NCBI GenBank assembly: GCA_002509485.1
Contig: DAWO01000072.1
Span: 5,357 to 41,902, forward strand
Origin: Methanolinea sp. UBA477
Lineage (GTDB): Archaea; Halobacteriota; Methanomicrobia; Methanomicrobiales; Methanospirillaceae
Direction: 5' to 3'
Length of the DNA: 36,546 nucleotides
Every line of letters starts with the position of its first letter. Within the stretch, counting starts at the first letter, position 1. A program made the position numbers and the translations under genes. Below are positions 24,087-30,644 of this stretch, piece by piece. The notes beneath the pieces are model-generated. The model did not search any database, was not told the origin of the DNA, and saw only the letters and a list, made by a program, of their open reading frames with translations.

Positions 24087-24842
24087 TCATTCGACTGTGA
24101 CCGCTTCTCCTCCAATATATCCATAGAAGAACGCTGCAACGACCGCACCGACTATTGGACCGATAACGTAGATCGGGAAGTACACCCAGAGGTCCGGTCC
24201 GCCGAGCAACGAATCTATCAGGTAAGGACCGAAAGTACGGGCTGTATTCAGGGATGAGCCGGTGAGGTTGCCGATGGTGGTGATCACTCCTCCCACCGTC
24301 AGACCGATAACAAGCCCGGCAAACCCCTGTGGCGCTTTTTTATCCACCGCAACACCCATTATAACCATCATCAGGACAAAGGTGCCGATAGCTTCCGCGA
24401 GGATAGCCTGACCGTAACCTATCCCCGGGAATGGGGCAGTTGCGCCGAGTCCGCCCACCGTGACCGCGTCCATGCCGGCACTTGCGGCAAAGAGCAGGCT
24501 ACCGAGTGCACCTCCTATCAGCTGGGCAACAATGTAGGCGCCGGTCTCTCCGGGGGGAAACCTCTTGGTGGCCCAGAGCGCGATGGTCACTGCAGGGTTG
24601 ATATGGGCACCCGAGACCCTGCCCATGGAATAGATGACTGCAGCGATCACAATGGCGAACGCCATCCCGATGGCGAACCAGTCACCGAGCCCTCCCAGGG
24701 CGCCGATCCCACTATTGAATGGCGTGCCGGTATCAGTCCCTCGTGCAATCATAAGCGTGATGGCTGCGGCACCTGCCCCGAAATACACGAGGAGCGCAGT
24801 CCCGGTAAGTTCTGCAATGCAACGCTTTGCGAGATCGCTCAT
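24087..24842 (-). CDS. Aquaporin/aquaglyceroporin of the AqpM type
   Basis: 251 residues, six membrane helices and two half-helices. The first pore motif is intact (SGAHINPAVTIALW). The second reads SSLNTARTFGPYL where the family has NPAR, so Pro is replaced by Thr. The flanking Arg of the selectivity filter is kept. Archaeal AqpM and arsenic-operon AqpS channels pass water, small uncharged solutes and, for AqpS, arsenous acid; the location suggests As(OH)3 movement, by inference. Four bases separate it from the DUF2180 gene, so it is in one operon with DUF2180 and DUF2193. Confidence 0.9.
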   Translation of the reverse strand: MSDLAKRCIAELTGTALLVYFGAGAAAITLMIARGTDTGTPFNSGIGALGGLGDWFAIGMAFAIVIAAVIYSMGRVSGAHINPAVTIALWATKRFPPGETGAYIVAQLIGGALGSLLFAASAGMDAVTVGGLGATAPFPGIGYGQAILAEAIGTFVLMMVIMGVAVDKKAPQGFAGLVIGLTVGGVITTIGNLTGSSLNTARTFGPYLIDSLLGGPDLWVYFPIYVIGPIVGAVVAAFFYGYIGGEAVTVE

Positions 24843-24846
24843 CGTC

Positions 24847-25056
24847 TCACTTCCCCTTTAGCGCATGGTAGCACTCGGGACAGAGTATCCGCGGGATCTT
24901 TGCCTTCACCCTCCGGGCCGGGAAGGGATAGCCCCCTTCCCACATATCGAGCTCTTCGCGCATGGCATGTTCGGTACAGAGCCCCATGCCGCAGATGATG
25001 CCGACCGCAACGGCATCCGGGGAACGCCCTTCCTTCGCACAAACATAACATTTCAT
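24847..25056 (-). CDS. DUF2180 family zinc-binding protein
   Basis: 69 residues: MKCYVCAKEGR (CxxC), then IICGMGLCTEHA and a C-terminal ILCPECYHAL (CxxC). The Cys and His pattern fits a small two-site zinc ribbon. DUF2180 is an archaeal family of unknown function. Sits between DUF2193 (25 bp upstream) and the aquaporin (4 bp downstream) in one transcript. Confidence 0.85.
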   Translation of the reverse strand: MKCYVCAKEGRSPDAVAVGIICGMGLCTEHAMREELDMWEGGYPFPARRVKAKIPRILCPECYHALKGK

Positions 25057-25081
25057 GGCTTTTCACCTGAATTTTGACAGT

Positions 25082-26581
25082 TCATACCGCTTCCTTCCAC
25101 TGGCAATAACAGTGCCGGAAGTCCATCAGCGCTGCCGATGCACAGTCCTTGCAGATCCTGGCCGGGGCCGCTGCGACCTCCTTGTGCAGGGCAATGATAT
25201 TGGTCATCAGGGTCGCGGTGACCGGCTCGCTCGTCAGGAGACACGGGTAGTCGGCGAGACGGAGCATCGCAGATGCACGGACCGTGATAGCGCAGGCAGG
25301 GTAGGCATACCGCTGTGGGTTCATCAGCACCTCGTTCTCGTGGATCGGCGAGAGGTCAATCTCGAACCCGGCAACTTTCGGTTTCAGCATGCCGTCCTGG
25401 CCATTCTGTCCTCTCCGTGCCTTGTCTACATACTTCCAGCCCCGGTAGATCATGTCCATGAAGTCGCAGTTATGCAGCTCGGCTGCCGCCCCTCTCCGCG
25501 GGTAGAGCTGGACATAGTTATGCCACCTCTTGGTGAGGAGGTCCACCACCATGATGGCGTTGAACCCGTCCAGCTCAAGCAGATATTCGGCAGCGCATGC
25601 CGACGCCCCGGTAGCGAGTGAAAGGATATCGTACTCGTTCTTGAACTTCGGCACCGCCTTTGTCAGGTTCCGGTCCATCACTTCGGTTGCGGCCTCGATG
25701 GTCGCCATGATGACGTCATCCTTGCACATGTTGAATGTGGACTGAGCGATATGGTGTGCGATGTCTCCGACACAGTAGGCGGGGATGGTGACGATATTCC
25801 CGTAATGGATATCATCATCGATCGCTGCCCTGACTGTGGACTCCATCTTCTTCCGGTATCCGGCCATGTACTTCCTGCAGTCGAACGAGGTCATGCCAGC
25901 ATCGTCCATCAGCCGAGCCTGGGTCTCGACCGGCTCATCATAGATCGCCTGGAGCGTCGTTATCTCGGCCTTCACCGCATCGGCAAGAGTGGCGCCCTTT
26001 TCGGTCTCATGGGCAAACACCTCGCCTATACCGTAGGACGTGTTCATTCCCCACGACTTCGAGGCAAGGATCGCCTGTTTATGCGCTACGGGGATATCCA
26101 CGGTCTTAAGGATCTGGTTGACCACGTTGCTGGTGCTCCCGGGGATGAGCGCAAAGTCCACCACACAGGTCGGGCCATAGAATCCCGCATACCGGCGAGC
26201 AGATTCCCGGCCGATCAGCGCCTCGGACTTTCCGATCGCTTTCACAAATGCATCGACGCTCTTTCTGAACGCATGATCCTGGTCATACAGGATCTCCAGG
26301 ACAACCGGTGTCTGGTAGTGCTCTACGAAGGGATCGTCCTCAGGCCTTACGGTCTTTGTCAGCCCTTCGAGGACGTCGAAATGGGCTTCGACCGAACTGG
26401 TATGAAGATCGAAGACCGCCTTGGACTGGTCCCCGACTGGCTTCATCTTGTTCACGGCATCAAGGTACACCCTGGCATCGTCGACGACGAATGGCTGTCC
26501 CCGTTTCTTCTTTATGGCCCCTACGTCTGCCCTCTGGGCAGCCATCGCTTCGTCAATCATCTTTTTATAGAGTTCTTTCAT
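25082..26581 (-). CDS. DUF2193 family protein
   Basis: 499 residues, mainly helical and soluble, matching DUF2193, a family known mainly from methanogens with no assigned activity. Conserved-looking features include the SWGMNTSYGIGEVFAHE segment, DIHYGNIVTIPAYCVGDIAHH with its His pair, and a C-terminal Cys cluster ARICKDCASAALMDFRHCYC. GGTGA lies six bases before the ATG. A TATA box (GATATATC, 26660-26667) and a TTCAA-N7-TTGAA dyad lie upstream. Head of unit C with DUF2180 and the aquaporin. Its place in an arsenic island is the best hint to its role. Confidence 0.82.
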   Translation of the reverse strand: MKELYKKMIDEAMAAQRADVGAIKKKRGQPFVVDDARVYLDAVNKMKPVGDQSKAVFDLHTSSVEAHFDVLEGLTKTVRPEDDPFVEHYQTPVVLEILYDQDHAFRKSVDAFVKAIGKSEALIGRESARRYAGFYGPTCVVDFALIPGSTSNVVNQILKTVDIPVAHKQAILASKSWGMNTSYGIGEVFAHETEKGATLADAVKAEITTLQAIYDEPVETQARLMDDAGMTSFDCRKYMAGYRKKMESTVRAAIDDDIHYGNIVTIPAYCVGDIAHHIAQSTFNMCKDDVIMATIEAATEVMDRNLTKAVPKFKNEYDILSLATGASACAAEYLLELDGFNAIMVVDLLTKRWHNYVQLYPRRGAAAELHNCDFMDMIYRGWKYVDKARRGQNGQDGMLKPKVAGFEIDLSPIHENEVLMNPQRYAYPACAITVRASAMLRLADYPCLLTSEPVTATLMTNIIALHKEVAAAPARICKDCASAALMDFRHCYCQWKEAV

Positions 26582-26659
26582 TTGATTTCACCTTCGAAAC
26601 ACCACCCTGGAGAGTTTTCCTTGTTCGGAGAGGTGTTAATTGTCCAATACCTTCCCCAT

Positions 26660-26691
26660 GATATATCAATGTTGTTCAAAAAAAAGTTGAA
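26660..26691. promoter_or_regulatory. Unit C promoter: TATA box and TTCAA-N7-TTGAA dyad
   Basis: On the minus strand a TATA box GATATATC (26660-26667) is preceded by TTCAA-AAAAAAG-TTGAA (26675-26691), where an upstream operator or BRE would lie. The predicted transcript starts near 26637, leaving about 55 nt of leader before DUF2193. The spacer is one base longer than at the unit A and B sites. Confidence 0.5.
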
Positions 26692-26795
26692 TTGGATTTT
26701 CTACCGGCTTACCCTTCAGAAGTCATACGTAGTTTATCATCCAGGGGATGAAGAAAGGGGGATACATTTTTTAGTTCCATGCCCTGTTTTGCTTT

Positions 26796-27122
26796 TCACG
26801 GACCTGGCCCGAAGAAGAGATTGCAGTGGCAGTGACCGTCTTTGATGACCTCGTCCTGGTGATAGATACAGGGACAGATGATATCCTGACCTTTTTCCGG
26901 GTCACCGCTCCGAATCCGGCACGGACAGTACGGTTTTCCGAATCTCTTGCAGTTCCGGACAAGACCCCGAATAACCAGATCCAGGACACGGGAATCGGGG
27001 TTGAGTTCCCAGCCATGGTCCTCCGCATATCCTGCAGTTGCTCGGTGTATCGCCTCTTCAAGCTTCCCGGAATCTGTATCGGGATCACAGGGTACGTGAA
27101 ATGATTTCACCGTTGGCATCAT
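26796..27122 (-). CDS. Ferredoxin-thioredoxin reductase catalytic subunit
   Basis: 108 residues with the FTR catalytic signature in order: NCKRFGKPYCPCR, IICPCIYH, DGHCHCNLFF. These Cys ligate the 4Fe-4S cluster and form the redox disulfide. Archaeal FTRs reduce thioredoxins with ferredoxin electrons, often without the plant variable subunit. CCGGAG precedes two ATG codons. Divergent from the ArsR gene across only 53 bp. In this setting it probably recharges the mini-thioredoxin at 21641 and thereby ArsC. Confidence 0.9.
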   Translation of the reverse strand: MMPTVKSFHVPCDPDTDSGKLEEAIHRATAGYAEDHGWELNPDSRVLDLVIRGLVRNCKRFGKPYCPCRIRSGDPEKGQDIICPCIYHQDEVIKDGHCHCNLFFGPGP

Positions 27123-27175
27123 CCATTCTCCGGGTAAAACTGTTTATAGGAAAAGATATTTTATATTTGTTTGAA
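27123..27175. promoter_or_regulatory. 53-bp divergent promoter between FTR and ArsR
   Basis: Two AT-rich elements are packed here: TTTATAGG (27142-27149) for ArsR and, on the minus strand, AAATATAAAATATC (about 27155-27168) for FTR. A half site TTGAAA is at 27171-27176. One regulator bound in the centre could control both genes. Confidence 0.5.
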
Positions 27176-27580
27176 ATGTCCAATCAACAGCCACGCTCCC
27201 GGATGGTGCTTAAAGATGTGGGGGATCTCTCAATTCCGAAGGAGATCGCAGACTCTATCTGTTCATGCGGGGGCGTCGAGGGCCTGATCGAGAGTCTCCC
27301 GCCCGATGATTCCATAGAGCGTATGCAGAGGTGGTACCAGGCCTGTGCAGATCCCGTCCGTCTGAAGATCCTCTCCCTGCTCATGGTCCGGCCGCTCTGT
27401 GTCTGCGTGATCAAGGCGGTGCTTCAGATGGCCGACTCAAAGCTCTCGTACCACTTGAACATCCTGAAGAAGGCCGGGATGATCAAAGGGGAGCAGCAGG
27501 GCTATTATATCATATATAATCTCACAGACCAGGCGCGGATGTTTCTCGAGAGGGAGAGAGAACGTTTTTCATCCAGCTGA
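27176..27580 (+). CDS. ArsR-family repressor (first copy)
   Basis: 134 residues from the ATG at 27176, which fits the promoter; upstream ATGs would lie in the divergent promoter. Winged-helix core CADPVRLKILSLL, then the metalloid-binding helix PLCVCVIKAVLQM (CVC as in arsenite-responsive ArsR), then recognition helix DSKLSYHLNILKKAG and wing GEQQGYYIIYNL. A second Cys pair, SICSCGG, is in the N-terminal extension. Predicted to leave DNA when As(III) binds. It ends 44 bp from the convergent second ArsR. Confidence 0.88.
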   Translation: MSNQQPRSRMVLKDVGDLSIPKEIADSICSCGGVEGLIESLPPDDSIERMQRWYQACADPVRLKILSLLMVRPLCVCVIKAVLQMADSKLSYHLNILKKAGMIKGEQQGYYIIYNLTDQARMFLERERERFSSS

Positions 27581-27624
27581 CCAGTGCCGCAAAAGAGTAT
27601 GATTTCCAGGCCCCGACGTGTTGA

Positions 27625-28023
27625 TCAGGTATTTTTTGCCATCCGTGCAATCTCTTCAGGCTGCAGTCCTGCACATCGATCATCGGTTGCCACGGATGCC
27701 ATCAGATCTTCATCAGCCTCGAGGACGGAGGTGAGATCCCGGACGAATGCACGGAGGGGGGGGTTATCCGGAAGAGCTTTGCTGTAATACATCCATTGAC
27801 CCTCCCGGCGGGCATTCACAAGACCTGCATGGCGGAGCACGGTCAGATGACGCGAGACCTTTGTCTGGGACATCCCGAGGGCGACCTGTATCTGGCAGAC
27901 GCAGATCTCGCCCTTTCCCAGCAGAAGATAGATTCGGAGCCGTGTCTCATCCGAGAGGGCCTTAAAAATTGTCGTATAGGTGTGAAGACCCGGGGCATCT
28001 GTTCGTTCCGTGCGGTCTTTCAT
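27625..28023 (-). CDS. ArsR-family repressor (second copy)
   Basis: 132 residues: SDETRLRIYLLLGKGEICVCQI carries the CVC arsenite site; QTKVSRHLTVLRHAG is the recognition helix; ARREGQWMYY the wing. A further Cys (DDRCAGL) is near the end. Forty bases downstream of the ArsP-like permease stop, so co-transcribed with it. The two repressors are not close copies of each other. Confidence 0.9.
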   Translation of the reverse strand: MKDRTERTDAPGLHTYTTIFKALSDETRLRIYLLLGKGEICVCQIQVALGMSQTKVSRHLTVLRHAGLVNARREGQWMYYSKALPDNPPLRAFVRDLTSVLEADEDLMASVATDDRCAGLQPEEIARMAKNT

Positions 28024-28063
28024 ATTTCAATCTCACCGTATGGAGGGATATACCCTGGGATGT

Positions 28064-29263
28064 TCATGCAATAATCCCTGAAACCTGGATAAGCTGGAAC
28101 GCGACTCCGGTGATAACTGCGACTCCCAGGATTGTGATGACGAACGCCGCGACCAGCCTTCGCTCGAAGATAGAGGCAAGCAGGGTAACTTCGGGTATGC
28201 TTGCTCCCGCACCTCCAATAATAAGGGCCATGATCGCACCGATTCCCATCCCCTTTGCAAGGAGCACGGCGCTGATGGGGATGATCGTCTCTGCCCTGAT
28301 GTACATAGGAATGCCGATGACAGCGGCAACCGGGATAGCGAGGGGATTATCGGGGCCGGCAATACCGACAATCAGGTCTTCGGGAACAAACCCATAGATA
28401 AAGGCCCCTATTGCGGCTCCCAGGATAAGGTAGGGCAGAACCTGCCGGAAAAGCGACAGGGCAAACCTGGAGGCGGACCGGAACCTGGTGCGATGGATCG
28501 AGGTATCCGAACCCTCCCGGGATTCGGGTGGGCCCTCGGGATTGGGGACCGTTTCAGAGCCGCACGAACACCCGCCTGTGACCAGTTTCAATCCGGTTGA
28601 GGTGATCTCCGAACTGCTGGCAACTGTTGAAGGGGATGTATTTTCGGAGCAACAGGTGGCTGGTGAAGGCGACGTGTCTTCGCAACAACCGGAACTGACC
28701 GGTGGGGGTGAAGGCGTCTCCTGACAGCAGGTGACCGGTGCGACTGGCACCGGACTGGAGGCGCATGAACATCCGATAGATGATTCTGCAGCGGCTGAAT
28801 GGTTTTGCCTGCCCGCTATAACCGGTTTCACAAAACGCAGGTAATTTCGGCGTTCAAGGGAAAGTCCGGCGAGGACTGCGATACAGAATGTCATGACGCA
28901 GTACATGAGAGTCAGTGACGGGCCGAGGAAGGCAAGGATCAGGAAGACGATGACCGGGTTTAGGAGGGGTGATGCGAAGAGAAAAGCCATGCACGCCCCA
29001 AAAGGCACCTTTGAGTTGATCAGGCCGACGAGGAGAGGAATCGTGGAGCAGGAACAGAATGGGGTGAGCGCCCCGAAGAAGGCACCCATCGCTGTCCCGG
29101 TAACCCGATGCCTGGTGGAGAGCGTTCGCCTGATCTTCTCTTCAGGAACGTATTCCTGGATAAGACCCACAAAAAAACTGACTGCGATAAAGAGAAGGAC
29201 CAACTCTGCGGTGATGATAAGAAAAAATTCGCCTGCAGTGAAGAGATCGTTGATAGCTGTCAT
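28064..29263 (-). CDS. ArsP-like UPF0718 permease with Cys-rich insert
   Basis: 399 residues. The permease core has FCSCSTIPLLVGLINSKVPF and the second-half repeat ETIIPISAVLLAKGMG. Between the halves, residues about 150-260 form a low-complexity Ser/Pro/Thr loop holding GCSC, three CC pairs in loosely repeated units (CCQETPSP, CCEDTSPSP, CCSENTSPS) and a second GCSC. ArsP proteins export trivalent methyl- and aryl-arsenicals; the loop could bind As(III) or another soft metal. Heads a two-gene unit with ArsR; a TTCAA-type element overlaps its promoter. The loop's function is inference. Confidence 0.87.
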   Translation of the reverse strand: MTAINDLFTAGEFFLIITAELVLLFIAVSFFVGLIQEYVPEEKIRRTLSTRHRVTGTAMGAFFGALTPFCSCSTIPLLVGLINSKVPFGACMAFLFASPLLNPVIVFLILAFLGPSLTLMYCVMTFCIAVLAGLSLERRNYLRFVKPVIAGRQNHSAAAESSIGCSCASSPVPVAPVTCCQETPSPPPVSSGCCEDTSPSPATCCSENTSPSTVASSSEITSTGLKLVTGGCSCGSETVPNPEGPPESREGSDTSIHRTRFRSASRFALSLFRQVLPYLILGAAIGAFIYGFVPEDLIVGIAGPDNPLAIPVAAVIGIPMYIRAETIIPISAVLLAKGMGIGAIMALIIGGAGASIPEVTLLASIFERRLVAAFVITILGVAVITGVAFQLIQVSGIIA

Positions 29264-29285
29264 TATAATATTACTATAATCGAAT

Positions 29286-29303
29286 ATTCAAATATACTTA
29301 TCT
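29286..29303. promoter_or_regulatory. Degenerate ArsR-type site over the ArsP-like promoter
   Basis: ATTCAA-ATATAC-TTATCT shares one half and the TAC spacer end with the sites at 23459 and 18286, but the second half is poor. It overlaps the TATA-like AGTATATTTG on the minus strand, 24 bp before the permease ATG. Confidence 0.35.
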
Positions 29304-29508
29304 GTTCATTCCTTCCGAAATTTTTTTGAGAACCATTCCTATACTTTCATGCCCTGGCGGAGATCCTGGCGCCGCAAACTGATCCGATTGAGAATGAGGG
29401 ATATAGCGATCGGTTCATGAAAGCATCTCAAAACAGCTCACAGAAAAATGTTCGCCCTGTCCCTTCATTCCGCAAAGCCTAATTCTTTTCAATTCCCAGG
29501 AATCAGGT

Positions 29509-29727
29509 ATGCAGTCGATAGATGGATACACCGATTATACCCGCCGGGAATATTGTCATGACATACAATGCCCGGTTCAAATGCTCTTAGATAAAGAAGT
29601 GGAAAAATCTCCGAAATATGAAGAGATCCGGTCGATATGTGCATCAAATTGTCTGCACACAACCCATGGATTCCATCGGTGGCTGATCGAGAAGGGATAC
29701 CTCATAGTCAGGCCAAAGGAAGAATAA
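29509..29727 (+). CDS. Small Cys-containing protein, 72 aa
   Basis: Reads MQSIDGYTDYTRREYCHDIQ with CHDIQCPVQ, a central KYEEIRSICASNCLHTTHGF and the end FHRWLIEKGYLIVRP. Four Cys in two pairs suggest a metal or Fe-S site. Comparable small proteins occur in methanogens as hypotheticals; I know no function. AGG lies a few bases before the ATG. Confidence 0.6.
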   Translation: MQSIDGYTDYTRREYCHDIQCPVQMLLDKEVEKSPKYEEIRSICASNCLHTTHGFHRWLIEKGYLIVRPKEE

Positions 29728-29777
29728 TCCCAACTTTTTTACAATTGTGTATTCATTACTTCTCGTGAAGTGTCCCC

Positions 29778-30602
29778 ATGCCAAACGCGTATCTTGATAC
29801 TGGAATTCAGAGCCGGATGAACCGGATCATCAATCCGAAGGATAACCGGGTCGTTATGCTTGCGGTAGACCACCCCTATTTCCAGGGGCCTACCACAGGC
29901 CTGCGGAACATGAGCAACACCATAAAGACACTCCTTCCCTACTGCGACTGCCTGATGACGACACGCGGGGCGGTTCGGAGCAATATCGCACCGGAAGACC
30001 TCGGGTCAAAACCCGTCATGTTACGGGTTACCGGGGGAAACAGCGTCTTGTTCGAGGAGTTGAGTGATGAAAGGCTCACGGTCACCATCCGGGAAGCCAT
30101 CAGGATGGATGCGGCCGGTGTCGCAGTCAGCGTGTTCATCGGCTCTGCCAACCAGCAGCAGACCATCATCAATCTCACCGACATGATCAACCAGGCCGAG
30201 GAATTCGGAATTCCGGTCCTGGCTGTAACGGCCGTCGGGAAGGACATGGTCCGTAACCTGCGCTACCTGGGGCTTGCATCCCGTATCTGCCAGGATGCCG
30301 GGGCCCGGATCATCAAGACCTACTACTGCGAGGATTTTTCAAGACTGGTCGACTACGTCGCTCCCACTGCCGTCGTCGTTGCAGGAGGAAAGTATTCAAG
30401 TCCGCCCGACGCTCTCCGGATGGCCTACGACTCCGTCCAGGCGGGTGCGGCAGGAGTCGATTTCGGGCGGAATATCTTCCAGGATGACAATCCGGTCGGC
30501 ATGATCAGGGCAATCCGTGCAATCGTCCATGACGATCATACGGTAAAGGAAGCCATGGATATCTACAATGCATATCTGCCCGATGCATCAAAACTCGACT
30601 GA
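29778..30602 (+). CDS. LsrF/DhnA-type class I aldolase or thiolase
   Basis: 274 residues closely following the order of E. coli LsrF: VVMLAVDHPYFQGPTTGL, TRGAVRS, VTAVGKDMVRNLRYLGLASR, the Schiff-base Lys in ARIIKTYY (K180), and GVDFGRNIFQ. LsrF cleaves 3-hydroxy-5-phosphonooxypentane-2,4-dione in AI-2 breakdown; methanogens generally lack that pathway, and DhnA relatives in archaea make or cleave sugar phosphates or shikimate precursors. The actual substrate is unknown. The zinc dehydrogenase 43 bp downstream suggests a two-step pathway. Confidence 0.85.
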   Translation: MPNAYLDTGIQSRMNRIINPKDNRVVMLAVDHPYFQGPTTGLRNMSNTIKTLLPYCDCLMTTRGAVRSNIAPEDLGSKPVMLRVTGGNSVLFEELSDERLTVTIREAIRMDAAGVAVSVFIGSANQQQTIINLTDMINQAEEFGIPVLAVTAVGKDMVRNLRYLGLASRICQDAGARIIKTYYCEDFSRLVDYVAPTAVVVAGGKYSSPPDALRMAYDSVQAGAAGVDFGRNIFQDDNPVGMIRAIRAIVHDDHTVKEAMDIYNAYLPDASKLD

Positions 30603-30644
30603 ATCTCTAAAATTTTTTAAAATGTACTTTCCACGGTGAATACA

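Noticed and set aside
25751..26845. 364-codon plus-strand frame opposite DUF2193
   Set aside because: Antisense shadow; composition is poor and it crosses the promoter region and the FTR gene.
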